From contig NZ_CP126969.1 in NCBI RefSeq assembly GCF_030252165.1, positions 2,046,001-2,110,000 of the forward strand: DNA of 64,000 nt, written 5' to 3'. The notes under the pieces are model-generated. The model was not told the DNA's origin and made no database searches. It saw only the letters and a list, made by a program, of their open reading frames with translations. Positions within the stretch are counted from its first letter, which is position 1. Every line of letters begins with the position of its first letter. The DNA is from Corynebacterium breve. Lineage in GTDB: Bacteria; Actinomycetota; Actinomycetes; Mycobacteriales; Mycobacteriaceae. A program made the position numbers and the translations under genes. Below are positions 18,417-27,794 of the stretch, in pieces.

Positions 18417-18973
18417 TGCTTCTCCTCAAGTTGTGGACGATATCGGCGACTGCTGTCGCGACATCTGTACTAGGAAAACACCTAAGCAATTCCCGGCGCG
18501 GATTCAAGGCTGACTCAAGGTGTCCCCAGCAACCATAGGCCCAACTCCACAGTAATTGCAACAGCAAGTACAGGAAATTTGAGGAATGATTGTCTATTCT
18601 CCCCAACTCAGTACGCCACAAAAAGATCCCCTGCAATTCAAAAAATAGTGACAGGAAGTGAACGCTATCAGCGAATATGTGGAATCGATATGCTACTCGC
18701 AACTTCTAGACTTGCAATACCATGGCGCGAGCAACGTTCGCCATCCATCCCCCCATAGCCCCACGCATTAACCGCGAGACGCATTAATCTCATTCACAGT
18801 CAGCAGATTCACACCCCATACATGGTGGGACGGTTACCGCATGGGATAACTAAGGCTAGGAGTTGTTTAGAAATAGAGCCCTATCGATCAAATGCGTACA
18901 TAAAGAAATAATGAGTGGGGCCCTACATTTGTAGGGCCCCACTCATCATTCAGCTCTCAGGCTGATTACTTAC
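18417..18973. other. 557-base intergenic region between the two surface-protein genes
   Basis: It holds the upstream region of the first surface gene (18417-~18750) and the terminator of the second (18911-18946). No ORF with a convincing start and no RNA gene is seen. The stretch is more AT-rich than its neighbours, and some small palindromes such as GCGAGACGCATTAATC lack a clear role. Confidence 0.6.
18911..18946 (-). terminator. intrinsic terminator of the second VaFE surface-protein gene
   Basis: ATGAGTGGGGCCCTA and TAGGGCCCCACTCAT form a perfect 15-bp stem, followed on the minus strand by TATTTCTTT. It lies 28 bases after the stop at 18974. Confidence 0.9.
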
Positions 18974-21565
18974 TTATGCTTCCTTGCGGCGACGAATCAT
19001 CAGCGCGCCACCTGCTGCGATCATCAGCATTGCTGCGATGCCAACCATCCAGACGTTTGCACCGGTGTTAGCCAGTCCGCCGCCTGCGCCTTCGATCGCA
19101 TCAGACTGAGTGGTGCCAGGCTTGGTGTTTTCACCAGGCGTGGCTCCGTTGCCAGGCTGTGCGTTCTCTTCTGGCGTGGTGTCGCCGGATGGAACAGTGC
19201 CGTTTCCTACGCCACCGTTGCCTTCCCCACCGTTACCAGCTTCTGGTGCTGGTGCTGGAGCTGGAGCGTTGCCGTCGGAGGAACCACCATCGGAAGATCC
19301 ACCATCAGAGGATCCGCCGTCAGATGAACCCAGGCCACCGACGCCGATCAGGCCGAGCAGAGCAACTGGAACCAGCAGCCACCATGGTGAAACGGAGCTA
19401 CCGATCACGCCACAGTTGGAGGAACCATCGCTGGAGCCGTCAGTGTCGCAAGTAGGAGCTGGAACGCAATCCTCGGACTCATCGCCCTTGTCCTCGCAGG
19501 TGCCAGTCTTCTTAACAAGTACGGTCTGCTTGATGTCCTCGCGATCAACGTGCTCAGCGACGAGCTCGCCGTTTGCATCGTAGAGGCGCTCGAATACAAC
19601 CAGGGTCTTGCCCTCGTAACCCGCAGGAACCGTGAACTCTAGATCAACGGAGCCCTTGGACTTGTCTGCGGTGAATTCCTTGTCTGCTGTGATGCCAGTG
19701 CCTTCGCCGGTCTGAACGTCCATCAGCTCACCCTTCATGGTGTAGCTGTCGCCGGACTTGAGACCAACGTAGTCGACGGTGTCAACCACAGTGCCACCTT
19801 CGGCATCCATGAAGCGGTCGTTGTCTGCTTTGTCCTTCGCGTTGGTCTTGATCAGCGGGGTGTTCTCGCCAACAACAATGGTCTGGTTCACGGAGTCCAG
19901 GTTCTTGTGCTCAGCAACAACTTCGCCGTCCAGGCTCAGTTCTTCAAACACAACCAGGGTCTTACCCTCGTGCTCTGCAGGAACCTTGAACTCAAGCTTG
20001 ACGGAGCCTTCAGCCTTCTCAGGGGTGAAGGTCTTCTCGGCGGTGATGCCGGTGCTTGCGCCCTCTGCATCCTTGTCTACGAGCTCGCCCTTCATGGTGT
20101 ACTCCTTGCCAGGAGTCAGGCCTACGTAGATAACAGTGTCAACAACAGTGCCGCCATCAGCGTCGAGGACCTTGTCGTCCTTGCCGCCGTCCTTGTCGTG
20201 TGCATTGGTGCCAATCCAAGGAGCTGGAACAACCTCGGTTACCTGCTCAGGAGCGGTGGTAACGGTGGTGGTAACTGGCTCTGGGGTCACGGTTTCGGTC
20301 ACGATACCTGGGGTTTCGGTGACAGTAACGGTTTCAGCAGTCTCGGTAACCGTGGTGGTTGGGTTCTCCCACTCGGTCTCGATAACAGGCTCACGGGTAG
20401 TGGTCACTACGGTGGTGCCGCCATCAACCTCAGTGGTCTCCACTACTGGCTCACGGGTGGTGGTAACCACGGTGGTGCCGCCGTCAACCTCAGTGGTCTC
20501 CACTACTGGCTCACGAGTGGTGGTCACTACGGTGGTGCCGCCGTCAACCTCAGTGGTCTCGGTAACCTCTGGAAGGGTGGTGGACTCGGTCACGGTTCCG
20601 CCATCGATGATGGTGGTTTCGGTAACTGGGGTGACCTCGGAAGTCTCGGTCACGGTTACGACTGGAGCGGTGGTAACTACGGTCTCGGTCTCAGCAGGGA
20701 GAGTCGAGGTGGTGGTCTCAGTTACACGAGTTTCAATAACTTCGGTGTCGGTTACCGTGGTAGTTGGAGTTTCGGTGACGGTCTCAGTCACTGCTGGAGC
20801 GGTGGTCACTTCAGTTTCGGTGATTGCTGGAAGTGTGGTGGTGACCTGAGTAGTAGGTACTTCAGTGATGGTCTCGCCACTGTCAGGGTTAACGAACTCA
20901 GCGGTGATCAGATTCTGGAAATTGGTCGCGTTGTAGTAGTTCGAAGGCTCGTAAATGTTCAGCGTCGCGTTCGACAGGTCAACGCCGATCAGCTCATGAC
21001 GTGCACCCGACTGGCGGGTCAGGGTAACGTACGCTTCAACAATCTTAGAGTTCATACGCTGGCTCAAGAAGGAGTAGCTGCCCTTACTGTCGGTGTAGTA
21101 CCAAACTGCAGCCTGAGTTGCGTAGCGGAATTCTTCGTCAGTCAGGCCCAGCTTGCCCTGCAGTCCAGAAGCATTCTTCGGGTAGCCATTGTAAATTACA
21201 TCAAGGATGGCTTGATCAATGTCGCCACCAGCTGGAGTATCAGCGTAACCGGTTAGCGACTCGCCATAGTGCTTGGTGTAGCGCAAACCACTTTCAACTG
21301 AGCTTTTACTTGGGTAGTACTTTGATGCGTTAAAGCAATACGCCACCTGGGCGTCTGCGCTCGCGCCCCGCTCATTGTGCACGGTCAGCGGAATCTGGAA
21401 GTTGCCGCCCTGTGTGGACCAAGGGTGCTTGCCCCAAGCTCCGGCGTCGTCGACGCCGATATAGGTTCCTTCAACCTGAACTGCATGTGCTGCCGACGGC
21501 ATTGCAACCGTGGCAAGGATAACAGCCATGATCATGGCCATTATTCTTCTCATTTTCGTAATCAT
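18974..21565 (-). CDS. sortase-anchored surface protein, paralog of the neighbouring gene
   Basis: 863 residues with the same layout as the gene at 15765: signal peptide 1-28 (AAHA-VQV), thioester domain with Cys77 (VAYCFNAS) and Gln151 in TQAAVWYY, Thr-rich stalk with three 20-residue repeats, two VaFE domains, Cys cluster, internal hydrophobic stretch, Gly-rich linker (SSDGGSSDGG and APAPAPAP) and LANTG at 831-835 with RRRKEA tail. The thioester domains differ clearly between the paralogs while the stalk/VaFE block is almost identical. That suggests different targets displayed on a homogenised scaffold. RBS GGAGAG precedes ATG 21565. Confidence 0.93.
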   Translation of the reverse strand: MITKMRRIMAMIMAVILATVAMPSAAHAVQVEGTYIGVDDAGAWGKHPWSTQGGNFQIPLTVHNERGASADAQVAYCFNASKYYPSKSSVESGLRYTKHYGESLTGYADTPAGGDIDQAILDVIYNGYPKNASGLQGKLGLTDEEFRYATQAAVWYYTDSKGSYSFLSQRMNSKIVEAYVTLTRQSGARHELIGVDLSNATLNIYEPSNYYNATNFQNLITAEFVNPDSGETITEVPTTQVTTTLPAITETEVTTAPAVTETVTETPTTTVTDTEVIETRVTETTTSTLPAETETVVTTAPVVTVTETSEVTPVTETTIIDGGTVTESTTLPEVTETTEVDGGTTVVTTTREPVVETTEVDGGTTVVTTTREPVVETTEVDGGTTVVTTTREPVIETEWENPTTTVTETAETVTVTETPGIVTETVTPEPVTTTVTTAPEQVTEVVPAPWIGTNAHDKDGGKDDKVLDADGGTVVDTVIYVGLTPGKEYTMKGELVDKDAEGASTGITAEKTFTPEKAEGSVKLEFKVPAEHEGKTLVVFEELSLDGEVVAEHKNLDSVNQTIVVGENTPLIKTNAKDKADNDRFMDAEGGTVVDTVDYVGLKSGDSYTMKGELMDVQTGEGTGITADKEFTADKSKGSVDLEFTVPAGYEGKTLVVFERLYDANGELVAEHVDREDIKQTVLVKKTGTCEDKGDESEDCVPAPTCDTDGSSDGSSNCGVIGSSVSPWWLLVPVALLGLIGVGGLGSSDGGSSDGGSSDGGSSDGNAPAPAPAPEAGNGGEGNGGVGNGTVPSGDTTPEENAQPGNGATPGENTKPGTTQSDAIEGAGGGLANTGANVWMVGIAAMLMIAAGGALMIRRRKEA
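19332..20782. repeat. 1.45 kb near-identical direct repeat, copy 2
   Basis: Partner of 16126-17576, same orientation, offset 3206. Identity stops abruptly at both ends (after GACGGT at 20782 and before AGGCCACCG at 19332), as expected for gene conversion or recent duplication. Confidence 0.95.
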
Positions 21566-21894
21566 TTCTCTCCATCAAGAACGGCACATGCCGTTCGTCG
21601 TCTCAGTTACGCGCCGAAATACGGCAGCATGCTTGTACGGAAACAAACCTCGCTCCAGCGGGAATGAGACTCATTCAAGTTCATTCTCAGGAAAGGTTTA
21701 CAGCGATATTAACACAGTCCTGAGAATCCGCTTTAAATAGTTAAGCATCGCTCCCCACCTCTTTACCCCCATGCACCATGACCTGCCCATTTCCCGATTT
21801 ACTTTCACAGGAAATACGCAAAATCGGATAAGTTCCCACGTTAAGTAGATGCTTAGCGGCACTTTCCACTCTTAAAATCAGCAAAGACAAAAAG
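21566..21894. promoter_or_regulatory. upstream region of the second surface-protein gene
   Basis: No gene is seen. Close to the ATG is a palindrome, GAACGGCA-CA-TGCCGTTC (21579-21596), placed just upstream of the ribosome site. Further out is GAATGA-gac-TCATTC (21662-21676). Either could be an operator or an mRNA hairpin. No confident promoter was identified. Confidence 0.45.
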
Positions 21895-21927
21895 GGCGGG
21901 TCAGACGATGTTTTCGTCTGACCCGCC
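21895..21927 (-). terminator. intrinsic terminator of clpB
   Basis: GGCGGGTCAGACGA (21895-21908) pairs perfectly with TCGTCTGACCCGCC (21914-21927), loop TGTTT. On the minus strand a CTTTTTGTC tract follows. Confidence 0.9.
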
Positions 21928-21981
21928 TACTTGCTGCAGGAAGAAAATCGCGAAAGATTAGCCGTTACTGTGAGGCGACAG

Positions 21982-24519
21982 TCAGGGCTTCTCCCCGTCC
22001 GCAACATCGACGTGAACGATGTCGCCGTCGCGGATGTCACCAGCAAGCAGCGCTTTGGCCAAGCGGTCGCCAATCGACTGCTGGATGAGGCGACGCAATG
22101 GTCGTGCGCCATACGCAGGGTCGTAGCCACGATCCGCAAGCCACGCCTTGGCAGCATCCGAGACATCGAGCTCGAGGCGACGCTCCGCCAGGCGTTCCGC
22201 AAGAGCTCCCAGCTGAATATCGACGATTCCTACCAACTGTTCAGCAGACAGTGGGTCGAAGACAACCACGTCGTCCAAACGGTTAATAAACTCCGGCTTG
22301 AACGCACGCTTCACAGCCTCCATGATCTCGTCGCGAGTACCACCCGCACCCAGGTTGGACGTCAGGATGATCACCGTGTTACGGAAATCAACGGTGCGGC
22401 CCTGCCCGTCGGTCAGGCGCCCCTCATCGAGCACCTGCAGGAGCACGTCGAACACGTCAGGGTGCGCCTTTTCCACCTCGTCGAAAAGCACAAGCGTATA
22501 AGGGCGACGACGAACCGCCTCAGTCAGCTGACCACCTGCATCGTAACCAACGTATCCCGGAGGGGCACCGACTAGGCGCGAGACGGAGTGCTTCTCGCCA
22601 TACTCAGACATATCGATACGGACCATTGCCTGCTCGTCGTCGAAGAGAAACTCTGCGAGGGACTTCGCAAGCTCAGTCTTACCCACACCGGTAGGTCCAA
22701 GGAATAGGAACGAACCAATTGGTCGGTTCGGATCGGCAATGCCCGCGCGGGAGCGTCGCACGGCATCCGAAACAGCAGTGACTGCCTCGGTCTGTCCGAC
22801 AACGCGCTTGCCCAATTCACCTTCCATGTTCAGCAGCTTTTCGGTTTCACCCTGCATCATCTTGCCCGCAGGGATACCAGTCCACGCACTGACCACGTCG
22901 GCGATCACATCAGGGGTGACTTCCTCGGCAAGCATGGTATTCCCGCGTGACGACGACTCCGTCTCCGCCTGGGCAACCTGCTCTTCCAGTTCCGGGATGC
23001 GCCCATAACGCAGCTCAGACACTCGCGCGTAGTCGCCTTCGCGCTCGGCGATTTCGGACTCGTTGCGCAGCTGCTCCAGCTCTTCCTTTGCAGCCTGAAC
23101 CTTGTCGATCTCGCCCTTCTCGTTCGCCCACCGGGCTTTGAGCTCGCCGAGCTTCTCGCGTTCGTCGGCAAGCTCTTGGCGCAGCTTATCTAGACGGTTC
23201 TTGGAAGCAATATCTGATTCTTTCGCCAGTGCGATCTCTTCGATTTCGAGGCGTCGGACAACGCGCTCAAGTTCGTCGATTTCTTGTGGCGACGAGTCGA
23301 TTTCCATGCGCAGCCGCGAGCCCGCTTCGTCGACCAAGTCGATCGCCTTGTCTGGCAGGAAGCGGTTGGAGATGTAGCGATTCGACAGTTCTGCCGCTGC
23401 CACCAGGGCGGAGTCCTGGATACGGATGCCGTGGTGGACCTCGTAGCGTTCCTTTAGGCCGCGGAGGATACCGATCGTGTCCTCCACGCTTGGCTCACCA
23501 ACGTAGACCTGCTGGAAGCGACGCTCCAGTGCGGCATCCTTTTCGATGTACTGGCGATATTCGTCAAGCGTGGTTGCACCGACCAAGCGGAGCTCACCAC
23601 GAGCCAGCATCGGCTTAATCATATTGCCTGCATCCATCGCGCCCTCGCCGGATGCACCAGCGCCAACGATGGTGTGCAGCTCATCGATAAAGGTGATGAT
23701 CTGACCATCGGAACTCTTAATCTCGTCGAGAACAGCCTTAAGGCGCTCTTCGAACTCACCGCGGTACTTCGCGCCTGCAACCATCGCGGAAAGGTCGAGC
23801 GAAATCAGCGTCTTGCCCTTAAGCGACTCCGGAACGTCACCTGCGACGATTCGCCGCGCAAGACCTTCGACGATGGCGGTCTTACCCACGCCAGGCTCAC
23901 CGATGAGCACTGGGTTGTTCTTCGTCCGACGGCTCAGCACCTGGACCACGCGGCGGATCTCTTGATCACGGCCGATGACCGGATCGATCTTGCCCTCGCG
24001 TGCCTTCGCAGTGAGGTCGGTGGAGTACTTCTCCAGCGCCTGGAACTGGCCCTCAGGGTCCTGAGTGGTTACCTTCTGATGTCCACGCACAGACGGGAAG
24101 GCCTGCTTAATAGCGTCGTAGGTCGCGCCGCGCTTCTGCAGCAACTCCGCCGCATCGTCCTTGCCACGAGCGATAGCCGCCAAGAGAACTTCGGTGGACA
24201 CGAATTCGTCGCCAAGCTCTCCTGCAAGCTCTTGGGCCGAGTTCAAGACGTTCAGGCCGTCCCGGTTGAAGTTCGGGTTGGCCATGTTCTGACCGTCTGC
24301 CTTCGGATAACTATCGACGAGCTCCAGGGCCTCCTTGGCCACAGTGTCTGGGTCGACGCCGGTGGCACGTAGCACCGGTGCTGCGATGCCTTCCTCTTGG
24401 GTCAGGATCGCGTTCAGCAGGTGGGCGGGTCGAATATCAGGGTTGCCGTTTGCGCTGGCTTTCTGCAGTGCTTGCTGCAGCGCCTCCTGCGTCTTTGTAG
24501 TTGGGTTGAACGAGCTCAT
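21982..24519 (-). CDS. clpB: ClpB disaggregase chaperone
   Basis: ClpB is a hexameric AAA+ machine that, with DnaK-DnaJ-GrpE, pulls apart protein aggregates. 845 residues: N-domain (repeated Clp_N), AAA-1 with [15 protein letters not shown] and [14 protein letters not shown], a coiled-coil middle domain (~405-525, [25 protein letters not shown]) diagnostic for ClpB, AAA-2 with [19 protein letters not shown] and [29 protein letters not shown], and a C-terminal D2-small domain. It is monocistronic with its own HspR/SigH-type promoter. Confidence 0.97.
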   Translation of the reverse strand: MSSFNPTTKTQEALQQALQKASANGNPDIRPAHLLNAILTQEEGIAAPVLRATGVDPDTVAKEALELVDSYPKADGQNMANPNFNRDGLNVLNSAQELAGELGDEFVSTEVLLAAIARGKDDAAELLQKRGATYDAIKQAFPSVRGHQKVTTQDPEGQFQALEKYSTDLTAKAREGKIDPVIGRDQEIRRVVQVLSRRTKNNPVLIGEPGVGKTAIVEGLARRIVAGDVPESLKGKTLISLDLSAMVAGAKYRGEFEERLKAVLDEIKSSDGQIITFIDELHTIVGAGASGEGAMDAGNMIKPMLARGELRLVGATTLDEYRQYIEKDAALERRFQQVYVGEPSVEDTIGILRGLKERYEVHHGIRIQDSALVAAAELSNRYISNRFLPDKAIDLVDEAGSRLRMEIDSSPQEIDELERVVRRLEIEEIALAKESDIASKNRLDKLRQELADEREKLGELKARWANEKGEIDKVQAAKEELEQLRNESEIAEREGDYARVSELRYGRIPELEEQVAQAETESSSRGNTMLAEEVTPDVIADVVSAWTGIPAGKMMQGETEKLLNMEGELGKRVVGQTEAVTAVSDAVRRSRAGIADPNRPIGSFLFLGPTGVGKTELAKSLAEFLFDDEQAMVRIDMSEYGEKHSVSRLVGAPPGYVGYDAGGQLTEAVRRRPYTLVLFDEVEKAHPDVFDVLLQVLDEGRLTDGQGRTVDFRNTVIILTSNLGAGGTRDEIMEAVKRAFKPEFINRLDDVVVFDPLSAEQLVGIVDIQLGALAERLAERRLELDVSDAAKAWLADRGYDPAYGARPLRRLIQQSIGDRLAKALLAGDIRDGDIVHVDVADGEKP

Positions 24520-24557
24520 GTGAGTGTTCCTTTCGCTAGTTTTTCTTTGTCACTATC

Positions 24558-24593
24558 CATAACGCTTAAGGAGTTGAGTCTGTTCCACTCAAG
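24558..24593 (-). promoter_or_regulatory. SigH-like promoter overlapped by an HspR (HAIR) operator, upstream of clpB
   Basis: On the minus strand GGAACA (24581-24586), 17 bases, GTTATG (24558-24563) fit the SigH pattern. The HAIR inverted repeat CTTGAGT-N7-ACTCAAC occupies 24573-24593, so the -35 hexamer lies within its spacer. HspR bound here would block SigH-type initiation. Confidence 0.75.
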
Positions 24594-24644
24594 TACAAAA
24601 AAGTTTAGCCGAAGGCACTCAACCTTGCTGGCGGGCTACCACTC

Positions 24645-26117
24645 CTACCGCGGGTCTGTCACTTCCACGATATTCGTTTCTCGCGCTTCCTCTGGGCGTT
24701 GAAGGAAAAGAGTTACCACGGTAGCTACCGTCAAGACGACCGCACAGAGCATGAATGTGGTGGCACCACCTCGACCCTGGGCCTCAACACTGCCCCCTCC
24801 GGCGACGCTGACGAGTTCATAATTGGCAATCATCAATGCCGTTCCCGCAGCACCCGCTAACTGCAACAACGTATTCAAGATCGCCGAACCATGGCTATAA
24901 ACATCTCCTGAAAGAGAACTCATCGCGGTAGTCATCAATGGGGTCAACGTCATTGCCAGCCCCACTGAAAATACGGCGTACATCACGGCGACGGTCGTAA
25001 CGGATGTCGTGTGATCCACCGTCGCCATCCACCACATCGAGGCAGAACAGATCACCGTTCCGGGAATAACCAAAGGACGGGGCCCGATCCGGTCATACAA
25101 CGCCCCCGCGAGCGGCGAGAAAATCGTCTCGACGATGCCGCCCGGAAGGCTGGCTAGGCCCGCGACCAGAGCCGTCGTCAGCAAAGCACCTTGGAGAAAC
25201 AATGGCAACGTGTTGTACATGCCCAGCATTGAGCCTTGGTACAAAACGATCACAACCAGCGCAATGACAAAGTTGCGGATCTTCAGCGGTTGCAAGTTGA
25301 GTAAGGCGGTCCCCTTTGAACCAAGTGCAAGCTGGCGCCAGATAAACAGAACCAACCCGACGACACCGAGAACGCTCATGGCGATAGCAACCGTTGCCTC
25401 GGGGCCACCTTCTAGCATGATGCCCACAGATCCAAGCCCATAGACTATTCCGCCGAACGCGAATACCGAGAGAACAACGGAAAGCACGTCGAGCGGGGAT
25501 TGTTTCAGCTCACCGACGTTGCGCAGTTTCCACACGCCGACGAGACCGGGAATGATGACTAGGACTGCCATCACCCAGAAAACGATGTGCCATGATGTCA
25601 CCGCCATAACCGCACCAGCAAACGTCGGGCCGAGTGCTGGCCCCACCGCCATAACAATGGCGATCACGCCCATGACGGTGCCTCGCCGTTTCGGCGGAAC
25701 CACTGTCATGACCACCGTCATCTGCAGGGGGATCACCACCGCTGTGCCCATTGCTTGAAGCACACGGCCCAGCAGCATGATTCCGAAAGTCGGAGACAGC
25801 GCAGCTACTGCAGAACCCAGCAAGAAAGCTACCACCGCGAAGAAATACACTCTACGCGTGGAGAAACGGTCCAAAATCCACCCGGTTAAAGGCATCATGA
25901 TCGCCATGGTCAGCATCACGCCTGTAAGCAACCACTGCGCGGTGGCGGCGGCCACGTTGAACTCGTGCATGATGTTGGGAAGTGCGACGGCAAGAGCCGT
26001 TTCGTTGAGCATCATGACGAAAGTCGTCATCACGAGCACCGCGATTAAGGCAATGGTCTCGCCGCTCATTTGAGCGTGCGCAGTGGAATTCTGGTCAGAG
26101 TGTTCAGGCGAAGACAT
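24645..26117 (-). CDS. DHA2-family multidrug MFS exporter
   Basis: 490 residues with about 14 transmembrane helices, typical of DHA2 (LmrB/QacA-like) proton-driven exporters. Motif A appears as GWILDRFSTRRVY, motif C as AIVMAVGPALGPTFAGA, and motif D1 near LNETALAVALPNIMHEF. AAGGAG precedes ATG 26115-26117. The substrate cannot be predicted. There is no dedicated repressor next to it. Confidence 0.88.
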   Translation of the reverse strand: MSSPEHSDQNSTAHAQMSGETIALIAVLVMTTFVMMLNETALAVALPNIMHEFNVAAATAQWLLTGVMLTMAIMMPLTGWILDRFSTRRVYFFAVVAFLLGSAVAALSPTFGIMLLGRVLQAMGTAVVIPLQMTVVMTVVPPKRRGTVMGVIAIVMAVGPALGPTFAGAVMAVTSWHIVFWVMAVLVIIPGLVGVWKLRNVGELKQSPLDVLSVVLSVFAFGGIVYGLGSVGIMLEGGPEATVAIAMSVLGVVGLVLFIWRQLALGSKGTALLNLQPLKIRNFVIALVVIVLYQGSMLGMYNTLPLFLQGALLTTALVAGLASLPGGIVETIFSPLAGALYDRIGPRPLVIPGTVICSASMWWMATVDHTTSVTTVAVMYAVFSVGLAMTLTPLMTTAMSSLSGDVYSHGSAILNTLLQLAGAAGTALMIANYELVSVAGGGSVEAQGRGGATTFMLCAVVLTVATVVTLFLQRPEEARETNIVEVTDPR

Positions 26118-26289
26118 GCCCCACGGCTCCTTGGGTAGTTCTAGTTCGGCGCGCGAAGGCGAAAAAGGAAATGCTACTCAGCGCAATATGAAAACGCATT
26201 GTGAAAAGAAAGCGCACCGTTACACGATGTGCAACGGTGCTTCAGCACCTTATATAGGTACTGATACGCCAAACTAGATCTTCGGCGAT

Positions 26290-26318
26290 AAGTGGCCTTG
26301 CGTCAAAGCGACTGGCCA
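26290..26318 (-). terminator. weak terminator after gltS
   Basis: GTGGCC...GGCCAC pairing flanks a short inner GCGTCAAAGC and lies just beyond the gltS stop. The stem is only 6-7 bp and the T-run is poor. Confidence 0.35.
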
Positions 26319-26325
26319 CATTTAT

Positions 26326-27687
26326 CTATCGCGCTCCACCAACGGAGCCGGCTCGCCCTGCGGTCTCACCCTTGACCGGAACCCACTTCAGCGCGAAGGC
26401 AGCGATGGTAATCACTGCCGCAATGGCAAACGAAATCCAACCGAACCCACCCGTGAAACCTGCGATGACAGCAATTGGCGCCATGATCGTCATTCCAATC
26501 TCGAACGGTGCGAAACCGACATATGCCACGCCGTACTCATTGAGTGTGCCGGAACGCAGCTTCGGGTCAACCATTTTCAGCAGCGCAATACCTGTGGCCA
26601 CGGCCGCGGTTGCCCAGCCCCAACCGAAGATGCCGCGCTCGAGCCACTTCTTGCCAAAGAACATTGGCGCCATAACAAAGAGGTAGAAGAGACAGAAGAC
26701 GGTACCCAGTGCGAACAGGATCAGCAGTTCGAGCCAGTACTGCGCCACGGCTGCCGGGACGATGGATGCAATGCCGAAGGCAATCAAGTAGTCGGTTGCT
26801 GCACCCGAAATCGTCGTGACGGTTTCTCGGTCCAAGTAATTCGGGCGCTTGAACAGATTTAGCACCAGGCGCCCGAGCAAACCGATGACAAAGGACATGG
26901 CGAACAGCGGGATCGAGACATTTTCAAATTGGTTCCCAATAAACTGGTTCACCAGATACGCAATTAGGACACTGAATACGATGAACCCACCGTGCAGGGC
27001 CAACGGTTCGATCGCGGATGGGTTCGTGGTGGCCTTACCAATGGAAGGACGATCGTCTTCCTTCTCGATATATCCTTTGCGCAGCTCCTCGGGCAATTCT
27101 CCTGCCAGCTGCGAAGCGCGTCCGGTGCGAATACCCCAGTTAGCTACGATAACGCCGCCGATAATGGCGACAAGGGTGCCTACGGTAGCGGAAGTGAAGC
27201 CGAGGGAGGATGCCGCCTCGGCACCGACTCCCTCTAGAGACGAGCCCACCGCCGCAGCAGTACCGAAACCACCGACGAAGCCAACTGGGAGCATCATGCC
27301 AAACCAGTCTTCGGTGCCAAACAGCGGCTTGAACAAGAAGATGCCGATCAGGATGAAAAGGCCCCATTGGAACATGAACATGGTGGTAGAGAAGGCCCAC
27401 ATGTTGCGGGCCCCCTTAGCCACCGAGCCGCCCAGATCCATCGAGTACGCCATCGACGCGAAAACAACCGCGATCAGAAGTGTGGTGTAGGTGCCGATTT
27501 GGTCGGAGAAGTTGATCCAGCCCAGCACCTCGGGGCCAAGAACAAGTCCAATGAGGCCCGCAGTAATCGGGGCGGGAAGCAGCAGCTGTTGCAGGAGGTG
27601 GATGCGGTTTCGTAGGACGTTTCCAACGATCAACAGCAACGAAATCCAGCCGAAGTCAATCAAAAGATCATATGGCGTGTACTCCAT
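26326..27687 (-). CDS. gltS: sodium/glutamate symporter (ESS family)
   Basis: 453 residues with ~10-12 transmembrane segments in two inverted halves. ESS signatures are LLLPAPITAGLIGLVLGPEVLG near residue 40, GFVGGFGTAAAVGSSLEGVGAE (re-entrant loop) and the C-terminal counterpart FEIGMTIMAPIAVIAGFTGGFGW. Members import glutamate with sodium. The 208 bases upstream of the neighbouring DHA2 gene's start separate the two genes. Confidence 0.88.
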   Translation of the reverse strand: MEYTPYDLLIDFGWISLLLIVGNVLRNRIHLLQQLLLPAPITAGLIGLVLGPEVLGWINFSDQIGTYTTLLIAVVFASMAYSMDLGGSVAKGARNMWAFSTTMFMFQWGLFILIGIFLFKPLFGTEDWFGMMLPVGFVGGFGTAAAVGSSLEGVGAEAASSLGFTSATVGTLVAIIGGVIVANWGIRTGRASQLAGELPEELRKGYIEKEDDRPSIGKATTNPSAIEPLALHGGFIVFSVLIAYLVNQFIGNQFENVSIPLFAMSFVIGLLGRLVLNLFKRPNYLDRETVTTISGAATDYLIAFGIASIVPAAVAQYWLELLILFALGTVFCLFYLFVMAPMFFGKKWLERGIFGWGWATAAVATGIALLKMVDPKLRSGTLNEYGVAYVGFAPFEIGMTIMAPIAVIAGFTGGFGWISFAIAAVITIAAFALKWVPVKGETAGRAGSVGGAR

Positions 27688-27781
27688 GTGCAGCCTTTCG
27701 AATCATAAATACAGGAAAATGTGATGTGTATTGCAGCTATTTAAACAGAAAACACGGAGTCTGCGGTACTTTCCCGCAAGG

Positions 27782-27794
27782 TACAATAGGTGAC
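27782..27794 (+). promoter_or_regulatory. -10 box of a probable leaderless promoter
   Basis: TACAAT (27782-27787) followed by 7 bases and the ATG at 27795. No Shine-Dalgarno sequence is present, so transcription probably begins at or next to the ATG. Confidence 0.6.

Noticed and set aside
19907..21256. Long plus-strand open frame (449 codons) opposite the second surface gene, and its counterpart at 16701-17726
   Set aside because: Gly/Ser/Trp-rich shadow of Thr-Val repeats on the real strand; no ribosome site and no family likeness.
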